Shown piece after piece: positions 26,768 to 34,516 of a stretch of 64,000 bases of DNA. Location: the NCBI GenBank assembly GCA_963742345.1, contig CAVULO010000010.1, forward strand, positions 332,704-396,703. Reading direction: 5' to 3'. The stretch is from Pseudolabrys sp963742345. Lineage in GTDB: Bacteria; Pseudomonadota; Alphaproteobacteria; Rhizobiales; Xanthobacteraceae. Under the pieces are notes generated by a model. It had not been told where the DNA came from. It saw nothing but the letters and a program-made list of their open reading frames with translations, and did no database searches. Position 1 is the stretch's first letter. Every line of letters begins with the position of its first letter. The translations under genes were made by a program, and so were the position numbers.

Positions 26768-27757
26768 ATGTCCACCAGGCAAAGCAGCGAGATCGCGGCG
26801 ATCGGCCCAGGGGCCCATCCGCCTCAGTCGAAATACGATCGGCTCATCACGCGAGCAAAGCAGGTGGTGCCCCCTGCCTCTACCGTCGTCGTACATCCTT
26901 GCGATGAGACATCGCTGCGCGGCCCTCTCGAAGCAGCGGAAGCCGGTATCATCAAGCCAATCCTCGTTGGTCCAATTGCAAAGATATCTGCGGTGGCCCG
27001 CGAGCATCATCTGGACATCAGTGGCATAGAGATCGTCGATGTGCCTCACAGCGACGCCGCCGCAGCGAAAGGTGTTCAGCTGATTCGAGAATCCAGAGGC
27101 GAACTGCTGATGAAAGGCAGTCTGCACACCGACGAGCTCATGCGCGCAGTGACGTCGAGCGCGACAGGATTGCGGACGGCGCGCCGCATAAGCCACGTTT
27201 TCATCATGGACGTTCCGAATTATGCCGAGACCCTTTTCATCACGGATGCTGCGATCAATATATTTCCCGATCTGGATGTAAAGCGGGACATTATCCAAAA
27301 CGCAATCGATCTGTTCACGGAGGTCGGCCTAGGCGTGCCGCGCGTTGCCATCCTTTCAGCGGTCGAGACGGTGACATCGAAAATCCCGTCCACCATCGAA
27401 GCAGCAGCGCTATGCAAGATGGCCGATCGCGATCAAATCACTGGCGGCCTGCTTGACGGGCCGCTTGCTTTCGACAATGCGATCGATCCCGAAGCGGCAA
27501 AAATAAAGGGCATTCGTTCCGAGGTCGCAGGACGCGCGCAAATTCTGGTCGTCCCGGATCTGGAGGCCGGCAACATGCTGGCGAAAAATCTCATATTTAT
27601 GGCAAAGGCTGATGCGGCGGGGCTCGTCCTGGGCGCGCGGGTTCCGATTATTTTGACATCGCGGGCGGATTCCGTGCGCGCACGGATGGCCTCTTGCGCA
27701 GCTGCCGTGCTTTTCGCCGATGCTCGTCGGCGCAAGGCGGCGCTGCCGGCAGCGTGA
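26768..27757 (+). CDS. pta: phosphate acetyl/butyryltransferase
   Basis: A 329-residue enzyme converting acyl-CoA plus phosphate to acyl phosphate. It is the compact PTA_PTB catalytic domain only, without the N-terminal MaoC-type hydratase domain found in many rhizobial fusions. Visible features include VGPIAKI near the front, LMKGSLHTDELM, NIFPDLDVKRDIIQNA and QITGGLLDGPLAFDNAI. ATG 26768 has GAGGGA 6 bases upstream. It lies 31 bases after the DUF3141 gene and 5 before ackA. Acetyl-CoA from Pfl would be a natural substrate; butyryl-CoA is possible. Confidence 0.92.
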   Translation: MSTRQSSEIAAIGPGAHPPQSKYDRLITRAKQVVPPASTVVVHPCDETSLRGPLEAAEAGIIKPILVGPIAKISAVAREHHLDISGIEIVDVPHSDAAAAKGVQLIRESRGELLMKGSLHTDELMRAVTSSATGLRTARRISHVFIMDVPNYAETLFITDAAINIFPDLDVKRDIIQNAIDLFTEVGLGVPRVAILSAVETVTSKIPSTIEAAALCKMADRDQITGGLLDGPLAFDNAIDPEAAKIKGIRSEVAGRAQILVVPDLEAGNMLAKNLIFMAKADAAGLVLGARVPIILTSRADSVRARMASCAAAVLFADARRRKAALPAA

Positions 27758-27762
27758 TCGCA

Positions 27763-28986
27763 ATGGACACGATCCTCGTCGTCAACGCGGGCTCATCGAG
27801 CGTAAAATTTCAGGTCTTCGAGACCGGCGGACCGTCTCGTCTCAAACGGCTGATAAAAGGCCAGGTTGAAGGCATCGGCACGCGGCCGCGCCTGCGAGCC
27901 CAAGGCGCCGACGGCACCGCGCTCATCGATCAAACATACGCAACCGATGTCATTTCAGATGTACCTGGGGCAATTCGGGAGGCCGGGGCGTGGCTGCGTA
28001 CGTCACAGAAATTAAATCTTATTGCCGTCGGGCACCGCGTCGTTCACGGCGGCCCTGCATACAGTCGGCCAACGCTTATCGACAGCAAGGTCGTTGAGAA
28101 GCTGGAGCAATACATTCCGCTCGCTCCGTTGCATCAGCCCAACAACCTCGCGCCGATACGTTCAATTCTTGAAGGCCACCCTGACCTGCCTCAAGTGGCG
28201 TGTTTCGATACGGCATTTCACCGAGGTCATTCAGCGGTTGCGGATCACTATGCAATCCCCGAGCTCCTCTACAAGGAGGGTGTGCGCCGTTACGGATTCC
28301 ACGGATTGTCGTATGAATATGTTGCTAAGCGGATGCAGGAGCTTTTTCCGGATACCGCGAAGTCCCGCGTGATCGTTGCACATTTGGGAAGCGGTGCCTC
28401 GATGTGCGCGTTGGCGGACGGCCGCAGCATTGAAAGCACCATGGGATTCACGGCGCTCGACGGGCTGCCGATGGGGACGCGGCCCGGGCAGATCGATCCG
28501 GGCGTTGTGCTTTATCTGATTTCAGAGAAGGGAATGAGCGCCGGAGCCGTCCAGAAGTTCCTGTACAACGATTGCGGCTTGAAAGGCCTGTCGGGAATCA
28601 GCAATGACATGCGCGTTCTTGAAACGGGTGATGAGCCAGGCGCCAAACTTGCCATCGATTATTTTGTCTACCGCATCGGTCTCTACGCCGGAATGCTTGC
28701 AGCAGCGCTCGGCGGGTTAGATGCCTTCGTATTCACCGCGGGGATCGGCGAGAATTCAGCCGGGTTGCGCGCGCGGATCGCGGAAAAGCTCGCGTGGCTC
28801 GGGGCAGATCTGGATGCAAAAGCGAATGCCGGCGGAAAGTCACTCATCTCGCGTCCTGACAGCCGCCTGAAGCTCTTCGTGATTCCAACCGACGAAGAAC
28901 TTATGATCGCCGAGCACACGCTCGCCGTTATAGCGGCCGATCGTCCGCAGGACGCAGCATTTAAGCGAACTGCCACAGCGAACTAA
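27763..28986 (+). CDS. ackA: acetate kinase
   Basis: A 407-residue acetate kinase making ATP from acetyl phosphate. The N-terminal phosphate-binding signature VNAGSSSVKFQVF starts at residue 6. HRVVHGG, the CFDTAFH loop, MGTRPGQIDPG and the C-terminal FTAGIGENS are all present, and the length is normal. The start ATG is 5 bases after the pta stop, so translation is probably coupled. Together with pta it completes substrate-level ATP production from acetyl-CoA, the energy step of the fermentation that pfl begins. Confidence 0.95.
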   Translation: MDTILVVNAGSSSVKFQVFETGGPSRLKRLIKGQVEGIGTRPRLRAQGADGTALIDQTYATDVISDVPGAIREAGAWLRTSQKLNLIAVGHRVVHGGPAYSRPTLIDSKVVEKLEQYIPLAPLHQPNNLAPIRSILEGHPDLPQVACFDTAFHRGHSAVADHYAIPELLYKEGVRRYGFHGLSYEYVAKRMQELFPDTAKSRVIVAHLGSGASMCALADGRSIESTMGFTALDGLPMGTRPGQIDPGVVLYLISEKGMSAGAVQKFLYNDCGLKGLSGISNDMRVLETGDEPGAKLAIDYFVYRIGLYAGMLAAALGGLDAFVFTAGIGENSAGLRARIAEKLAWLGADLDAKANAGGKSLISRPDSRLKLFVIPTDEELMIAEHTLAVIAADRPQDAAFKRTATAN

Positions 28987-29109
28987 CCGCTGATTGCCCA
29001 CGCGCGTGGAACGATTATTTTCGTCCTAACCTCTTCCCGCCGGTGACAGCCGTGGCATCATTGCCGGCAAGCCGCATCTGACAGGCGCGCACTTCCGGGG
29101 GGAAACACA

Positions 29110-30093
29110 ATGACCGCGCAACACCGCCGCCGCTTCCTCAAACTTGCCGCCGGTGCGCTGGCGGCGCCGGCGCTTTCGCGCTTTTCCCTGGCGCAAACCG
29201 CCTGGCCTGCGGGAAAACCGATCCGTGCCATCGTGCCGTTCTCGGCCGGCAGCACGATCGACATTCTCGGGCGGATCGTGCTCGACCCGGTCTCCCGCCA
29301 GCTTGGCCAGACCATCGTGGTGGAGAACCGTGGCGGTGCGGGCGGCAGTCTGGGCTCGGCGGCAGTGGCAAAGGCGGAACCCGACGGCTACACGCTGTTG
29401 ATCAATGCCGCCGCCCATTCCGGCGCGCCCGCCGCCTATCCGAACCTGCCTTACGATGCGGCGAACGACTTCGCCGCGGTTGCCAGTTTCGGCAGCGTGC
29501 CGAATGTGCTGCTGGTCGCGCCGTCGAAGGACATCAAGACGGTGCAGGACCTGGCTGCAAAAGCAAGAGCCGGCAGCATGAGTTTTGCTTCCGCCGGCGT
29601 CGGCAGCGCGACCCACTGGGCGGCCGAGCGGTTTATCGTCAGCGCCGGCTTGCAGGTTACGCATGTGCCGTTCCGCGGCGGGCCCGAAGCCCTCACCGAA
29701 GTGATGACCGGCCGCGTCGACTTTATCTTCATCGGGATTTCGTCCGGCCTGCCCTTCATCCAGAACAAGCAATTGCTGCCGCTCGCGGTCAGTTCGGCCA
29801 AGCGCTCGCCTGCCCTGCCCGAAATCCCCACGACACTGGAGGCAGGCTACAAGGATTCCGACTTCAACTACTGGAACGGCATGCTGGTGCCGGCGAAAAC
29901 GCCGCGGCCAATCGTCGAGCGGCTCTATGCGGAAACGGTCAAGGCGCTGGCGCTGCCGGAGGTGCAACAGAAACTGACCGTGCAGGGCGTCGAGCCCGCG
30001 CCGCTCACGCCAAGCGAGATGGACGCGATGATCCGCCGCGAAATCGCACTCAATCTCAAAATCGCGAAAGAAGCCGGCCTGAAGTTCAATTGA
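29110..30093 (+). CDS. Bug-family tricarboxylate-type binding protein
   Basis: A 327-residue periplasmic solute receptor of the Bug (TctC-like) family. The TAT-type signal HRRRFLKLAAGALAAPALSRFSLAQ is followed by the family opening WPAGKPIRAIVPFSAGSTIDILGRI. VVENRGGAGGSLGSAAVAKAEPDGYTLL and THVPFRGGPEALTEVMTGRVDF are also typical. Such receptors bind carboxylates. No TctA/TctB membrane genes lie nearby, as is common for orphan Bug proteins in Bradyrhizobium-like genomes. Confidence 0.92.
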   Translation: MTAQHRRRFLKLAAGALAAPALSRFSLAQTAWPAGKPIRAIVPFSAGSTIDILGRIVLDPVSRQLGQTIVVENRGGAGGSLGSAAVAKAEPDGYTLLINAAAHSGAPAAYPNLPYDAANDFAAVASFGSVPNVLLVAPSKDIKTVQDLAAKARAGSMSFASAGVGSATHWAAERFIVSAGLQVTHVPFRGGPEALTEVMTGRVDFIFIGISSGLPFIQNKQLLPLAVSSAKRSPALPEIPTTLEAGYKDSDFNYWNGMLVPAKTPRPIVERLYAETVKALALPEVQQKLTVQGVEPAPLTPSEMDAMIRREIALNLKIAKEAGLKFN

Positions 30094-30111
30094 ACAGGTT
30101 GAGGCGCCACA

Positions 30112-30800
30112 ACTGGCGCGTGCGACACTTCCGCCTCGTGGCGAATGCGCCCTGCCGCACTCGTCCCCGCGAAAGCAGGGACCCAGCACCGCGCTCACAC
30201 GAGAACTGGATGCCCGCTTGCGCGGGCATGAGCGGAGAAATTGGCAAGCGCGTGCGACACATTCCGCCTCGTGGCGAAGTGCGGCCGTGCCGCAATCCCG
30301 CTCATCCCCGCGAAAGCGGGGATCCAGCACCGCGCTCACACGAGAACTGGATGCCCGCTTGCGCGGGCATGAGCGGAGAAATTGGCAAGCGCGTGCAACA
30401 CATTCCGCCTCGTGGCGAAGTGCGGCCGTGCCGCATCCCGCTCGTCCCCGCGAAAGCGGGGACCCAGCACCGCGCTCACACGAGAACTGGATGCCCGCTT
30501 GCGCGGGCATGAGCGGAGAAATTGGCAAGCGCGTGCGACACATTCCGCCTCGTGGCGAAGTGCGGCCGTGCCGCAATCCCGCTCGCCCCGCGAAAGCGGG
30601 GATCCAGCACCGCGCTCACGAGAACTGGATGCCCGCTTGCGCGGGCATGAGCGGAGAAATTGGCAAGCGCGTGCGACACATTCCGCCTCGTGGCGAAGTG
30701 CGACCGTGCCGCAATCCCGCTCATCCCCGCGAAAGCGGGGATCCAGCACCGCGCTCACAAGAACTGGATGCCCGCTCATGCGGACAAGAGCGGAGAAGTT
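30112..30800. repeat. 140-bp tandem repeat array of palindromes (fills 30094-30928)
   Basis: Five copies with period 138-141 bases; the anchor CTGGATGCCCGC recurs at 30206, 30347, 30487, 30625 and 30764. Each copy holds two inverted repeats, CCCCGCGAAAGCGGGG and TGCCCGCTTGCGCGGGCA, plus a spacer ending CCGCCTCGTGGCGAAG. Copies differ by few bases and small indels. The palindrome core recurs alone at 32981. The array is free of stops in several frames, which produces false ORFs. No gene is seen in this stretch. Confidence 0.9.
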
Positions 30801-30928
30801 GGCGCCACGACGGAATTGTGACACCGGTCGCTCGCCAACAGTTGCCCACAGGCGCGCACAAAGCGCGCGCATTTCCCTGCATGCGTTGCGCAATTTTGCT
30901 AAACGAGACGGCCAAGGGTTTGGGCGGT

Positions 30929-31570
30929 ATGGCGCGCAAGACTATCCATGCGGCGGGAGGCATCGTGGTGCGCAACGGGGCGCGCCCGCTGATCGCGGTC
31001 GTGCAGCGCGCCAAGGACGAGCACTGGGTGTTGCCGCGCGGCAAGCTCAAGCTCAATGAAAGCGCGCTCGCCGGCGCCCGCCGCGAGGTCGTCGAGGAAA
31101 CCGGGCACCGCGTGCGCGTGCGTGAATTCCTCGGCGCCATTACCTATCGCGCGCGCGGCCGGCCGAAGGTCGTTCAGTTCTGGCATATGCAGGCGGCAGT
31201 CAATCCGAGCCGCGATCTGATGAAAGACATCATGGCGGTGGAATGGCTGCCACTGTCGGCGGCGGTGCGGCGGCTGAGCTATCCGCTGGAAAAATTATTC
31301 CTGCGCAACGTTGGACGGGTGGCCTTGCGGCAACGCAAGCATTTGCGCGGCAAGCGCCGGCACGCGAAAACGCGCACCGGTAAATCGCGGCTGCGCCGCG
31401 CCAGAGGATCGCGCGGGCGCGCGCGAAAAATCGCGGGACATTCGGCCGCGCGTGCCGGTCAGGCCAATATCCTGCAACGCGTGCTCGGCCGCCTGTCACC
31501 TAGGTTGGCAGTTAATTGCATGAGAGGCGGTCGCTGCCTCCATGTCGCCGCAAGCATTGCCAAAATTTAA
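30929..31570 (+). CDS. Nudix hydrolase
   Basis: A 213-residue protein. The Nudix box (G-x5-E-x7-REVVEETG) spans residues 38-60 and is complete, so hydrolysis of a nucleoside-diphosphate-linked substrate with Mg2+ or Mn2+ is expected. The first 130 residues are the Nudix fold. From about 130 on the protein is very rich in Arg and Lys (RQRKHLRGKRRHAKTRTGK), unlike common Nudix proteins, and may bind nucleic acid. The frame stays open far upstream through the repeat array; ATG 30929 is chosen because the conserved domain starts there. Confidence 0.85.
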   Translation: MARKTIHAAGGIVVRNGARPLIAVVQRAKDEHWVLPRGKLKLNESALAGARREVVEETGHRVRVREFLGAITYRARGRPKVVQFWHMQAAVNPSRDLMKDIMAVEWLPLSAAVRRLSYPLEKLFLRNVGRVALRQRKHLRGKRRHAKTRTGKSRLRRARGSRGRARKIAGHSAARAGQANILQRVLGRLSPRLAVNCMRGGRCLHVAASIAKI

Positions 31571-31744
31571 TCTGCAAAAACAGCCTGTTGGATCAATTCC
31601 GAACAGCTCATTCACCTGCCGTTCACGCGAAAAGCAGGAACCTCGCATCAAGCACGTTTGTTGTTGCTGAGCGAAAATACGCAGGAAACGAATAGAGCGG
31701 TCGTTGAATGCGTACGACCTCAGCGAACCGAAGGAAGGTGCGCC

Positions 31745-32047
31745 ATGACGAAATTAACCAAAACACTCACTGCTCTCGCAACCGCCGCGACTCTTGGACT
31801 CGCGGTTGTGGCTGCCCCGCAACCGGCGCAAGCGCATGGTAGCGGCGGCGCCATCGCCGCCGGAGTGATCGGCGGATTGGCGGTCGGTGCCCTCATCGGC
31901 TCGGCCGCACACGGGCCCTACTACGGCTACGGCCCCGGTGGTTACTACGCAGCTGGCCCGGCTTATTACGGCGGCTGCTACTGGACCCGTCAGCGGGTCT
32001 GGACCAACTGGGGCTGGCGCCTTCGGCCCGTGCGGGTCTGCGGCTAA
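31745..32047 (+). CDS. small exported Gly/Tyr-rich protein, paralogue 1
   Basis: A 100-residue protein with a signal peptide (ALATAATLGLAVVAAPQPAQA). A glycine-rich hydrophobic stretch follows (IAAGVIGGLAVGALIGSAA), then a Gly/Tyr segment (YYGYGPGGYYAAG) and a C-terminal YWTRQRVWTNWGWRLRPVRVC. AAGGAAGG precedes the ATG. The same layout recurs in the next two genes. Such proteins are frequent in rhizobia; the glycine-rich helix resembles a glycine-zipper that could associate with the envelope. Confidence 0.75.
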   Translation: MTKLTKTLTALATAATLGLAVVAAPQPAQAHGSGGAIAAGVIGGLAVGALIGSAAHGPYYGYGPGGYYAAGPAYYGGCYWTRQRVWTNWGWRLRPVRVCG

Positions 32048-32088
32048 GGACTAGCCAAATCAGACAAACTCACGCATGAAGAAAAAAA

Positions 32089-32115
32089 GCCCGGATTCGC
32101 AAAACGTTTCCGGGC
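32089..32115 (+). terminator. possible terminator hairpin
   Basis: GCCCGGA (32089-32095) pairs with TCCGGGC (32109-32115) and is followed by CCTTT; an A run precedes it. It sits 42 bases after the first small exported gene. The T run is short, so this is a moderate call. Confidence 0.5.
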
Positions 32116-32258
32116 CCTTTCGGAAAGAGGGGCGGGCCGGCGCTCAACAAATTTCCGACATATTGGAACTGTCTCTATCCCGGCACGGGGACAGGTTTGA
32201 ATCAGACTTCACCACTCAAGGTCGGCCACTGCCGACCTGACCCTGGAGGGAACACCCT

Positions 32259-32585
32259 ATGAAGAAGACGATCTTCGCACTTGCGACGGCCGCCACTTTG
32301 GCGGTGGGCACCTTGAGCGCCCCGACCACGGCCGACGCGCGTTGCTACGGTTGCGCGGTTGGTGCGGGCGTTGCGGCAGGCGTGATCGGCGGCGCCATCA
32401 TCGGTGGCGCGATTGCCAACAGCCAGCCGGGCTACTACGGGCCGGCTCCGGGCTATGTCGTGTACCAGGGTTACGGCGCCCCCTATCCGGTCGCCTGCCC
32501 GGGCGGCTATTGGGCCCGCCGGCCGATGCATGACGGTTACGGCAACTTCGTCGGCTGGAGCCGTCCGCGTTTCATCTGCCCTTAA
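32259..32585 (+). CDS. small exported Gly/Tyr-rich protein, paralogue 2
   Basis: A 108-residue protein with signal peptide (FALATAATLAVGTLSAPTTADA). The mature part starts with a Cys pair (RCYGCAVG), then a glycine-zipper stretch (VAAGVIGGAIIGGAIANS), a Pro/Tyr-rich middle and a C-terminal Arg/Trp segment with Cys (RPRFICP). Layout and signal match the neighbouring genes, so the three are tandem duplicates. A GGAGGG site is present just before the ATG. Confidence 0.75.
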   Translation: MKKTIFALATAATLAVGTLSAPTTADARCYGCAVGAGVAAGVIGGAIIGGAIANSQPGYYGPAPGYVVYQGYGAPYPVACPGGYWARRPMHDGYGNFVGWSRPRFICP

Positions 32586-32648
32586 AGATCGCGTAACGAC
32601 TTGGGTGGATGATCGCGCCGAACAGAAATCGGCCCGAGAGGACACCCC

Positions 32649-32963
32649 ATGAAAAATACCATCTTCGCGCTCGCCGCGGCCGCTACCCTGGCCGCGGCGT
32701 TGCCGTCTTCGGCGCAGGCTTATTGCCAGGGCTGCGGCGTTGCCGCCGGTGTGGTTGGCGGACTTGCCGCCGGAGCTATCGTCGGCTCAGCCATCGCAAA
32801 CAGCCGCCCGCCGGTCTATGTCGAGCCGGCGCCGGTCTATGCGCCGCCGCCGGCCTATGCCGAACCGCCAGCCTATGTCGACGGCCCGGTCTGCCACACC
32901 GAGCGTCAGCAGGTGTGGGACGGTTACGCTTACCGCATGCGCCGCGTCCAGGTTTGCGACTGA
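32649..32963 (+). CDS. small exported protein, paralogue 3
   Basis: A 104-residue protein closely related to the preceding gene. It has a signal peptide ending SSAQA, mature start YCQGCGVAAGVVGGLAAGAIVGSA, then a proline-rich stretch built on VYVEPAPVYAPPPAYAEPP, and a C-terminal VCHTERQQVWDGYAYRMRRVQVC. The paired cysteines at both ends of the mature part are shared with paralogue 2. GAGAGGA precedes the ATG. Function unknown; an envelope location is likely. Confidence 0.75.
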   Translation: MKNTIFALAAAATLAAALPSSAQAYCQGCGVAAGVVGGLAAGAIVGSAIANSRPPVYVEPAPVYAPPPAYAEPPAYVDGPVCHTERQQVWDGYAYRMRRVQVCD

Positions 32964-32980
32964 CGGTCATCTCTCCGCTC

Positions 32981-33000
32981 ATTCCCGCGTAAGCGGGAAT
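32981..33000. repeat. single copy of the CCCGCG-AAGCGGG palindrome
   Basis: ATTCCCGCGTAAGCGGGAAT, an 8-bp inverted repeat followed by CCAG. It has the same core as the 140-bp array at 30.1-30.8 kb. It lies between convergent genes and could also act as a terminator stem. Confidence 0.7.
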
Positions 33001-33052
33001 CCAGAGCGACAGTGATGGACGCAGGCGCGCGGGGACGAGCGGCCAGAACAGA

Positions 33053-34267
33053 TCACCGCCGCATGTGCTCAAGCACGGTGGCGGTCGGCCAGCAATCGAC
33101 CTTCAACCCGTTCTTCTTTTGATAGGCGCCGAGCGCGGCACGCGTGAGCATGCCCGCCTTGCCGTCGATCTTGTCCTTGTAGAGGCCGAGCGCAGTGAGA
33201 CGGCGCTGCATCGTTTCGACGTCTGTCGTCTTGAGCTGCGCGTTCTTGCTCCATGGCGTCTCGAACGGACGCCCGCCGGCGATGCGTTCGCTCAGGTGGC
33301 CGACGAAGAGCACGTAGAGATCGGAATAATTGTAATCCTTGAGCACGAAGTAATTTTTCGGTGCCAGGAAAGACGGGCCGTAACTGCCTTCCGGCTGCAA
33401 CACGGAGGCTTCATACGATAATTCCGCCGCACTGAGCTTGCGGCCGTAGGCCGGGACGAAGCCGCGCTTGAGCCATTCGCCGATCGGCTTCGTCACTTCG
33501 GGCACGCCGGTGCTGCAATCGGCCGTGGCCGGCGCACGCACCTCAATCGCCCAAGGCTCGCCGGCGCGCCAGCCTTTACCGGCAAGCTGCTTTGCCGCCG
33601 ATGCAAGCGCGTCCGGCACCGAGTGCCATATATCGGCGCGGCCATCGCCGTCGAAATCGACGGCGTATTTGTAGAATTCGGACGGCAGAAATTGCGTGAG
33701 GCCAAGCGCGCCGCCCCAGGACGAACGCATGTCAGCGCGCGGCACGCCGTCTTGCAGCATCTTCAAGGCGTGCAGGAATTCGTTGCGGAAAAAATCCTTG
33801 CGCTTGCCGGTATAGGCTTGCGTCGCCAGCACGCGGATGGCGTCGTGGGGAAGTTGATAGCCGCCATAGTCGGTTTCGCGTGCCCAGATCGCCAGCACCA
33901 CATTGCCGGGCACGCCAAATTCTTTCTCGATGCGGGCGAGCGGGTCGCGGTATTGCACGGCGAGCTGGCGCCCGCGCGCGGCCAGGCGATCGAAGGTTGG
34001 CTCGCGCAGATATTGCGCCGGGGTCTGCACAAACTCGGGCTGCTGCGCCGCTTTCTCCGGCTGCCCGGGAAGCGCGAGATCGGGCAGCGTGAGATCGGGC
34101 TCAAGATTGCGCGTGGCATTGTCGAACGTGGCACGCGCGACGCCGAGTTGTTGCGCCTCCGGCCACGTCGATTGCAGCCATTGCCGGAACGCAGCGTCGG
34201 CGGCGTGCGTGGGCGCCACTAGTGCCGCAAATAACAAAGCTGCAATCAGGCCAACGCGGATTGTCAT
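33053..34267 (-). CDS. lytic murein transglycosylase, MltB type
   Basis: A 404-residue periplasmic enzyme that cleaves peptidoglycan glycan strands. ATG 34267 gives a clean signal peptide (IRVGLIAALLFAALVAPTHAADA). The catalytic domain has IWARETDYG with the acid Glu, then WGGALGLTQFLPSEFYKYAVDFDGDGRADIW, classic for the MltB family (SLT_2). The last 60 residues are a peptidoglycan-binding domain (VETMQRRLTALGLYKDKIDGKAG). An upstream ATG at 34345 only adds a non-conserved stretch. Confidence 0.92.
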   Translation of the reverse strand: MTIRVGLIAALLFAALVAPTHAADAAFRQWLQSTWPEAQQLGVARATFDNATRNLEPDLTLPDLALPGQPEKAAQQPEFVQTPAQYLREPTFDRLAARGRQLAVQYRDPLARIEKEFGVPGNVVLAIWARETDYGGYQLPHDAIRVLATQAYTGKRKDFFRNEFLHALKMLQDGVPRADMRSSWGGALGLTQFLPSEFYKYAVDFDGDGRADIWHSVPDALASAAKQLAGKGWRAGEPWAIEVRAPATADCSTGVPEVTKPIGEWLKRGFVPAYGRKLSAAELSYEASVLQPEGSYGPSFLAPKNYFVLKDYNYSDLYVLFVGHLSERIAGGRPFETPWSKNAQLKTTDVETMQRRLTALGLYKDKIDGKAGMLTRAALGAYQKKNGLKVDCWPTATVLEHMRR

Positions 34268-34436
34268 TTCGGTGTCATTGCCGGGCCGCCGCGCCGGGTC
34301 AAGCCCGGCGATGACACCGGAGAGGCAAAGATCGAGCTTCCCCACACCCGCGGAGAAATTGGCACCGGCAAGAACAACGGAGAGGCAGAGACCGCCGCGA
34401 GGCAGTCATTCTTTTTGTTTCAGGCCGTTTCGCGAA

Positions 34437-34507
34437 TGACTGCTTTCGGGGGTAAAGCAGACATCGAGCAATCGCACCATGGTGTCGCTAAGTGCCAATA
34501 GCGGACA
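34437..34507. repeat. two family-A palindromes
   Basis: Copies at 34437-34463 and 34479-34507 (inner AAGTGCCAAT). They lie between the transglycosylase and the ABC receptor gene. Confidence 0.75.
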
Positions 34508-34516
34508 TTCCGCCAT

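Noticed and set aside
29026..30576. 516-codon minus-strand frame
   Set aside because: It runs antisense to the Bug receptor gene and then through the 140-bp repeat array; its protein is repetitive nonsense.
30112..30800. Possible CRISPR array
   Set aside because: Whole 140-bp units repeat, spacers included; nothing unique lies between palindromes.
30218..30928. Long upstream extension of the Nudix frame
   Set aside because: It translates the tandem repeats in frame by chance; the conserved domain starts at ATG 30929.
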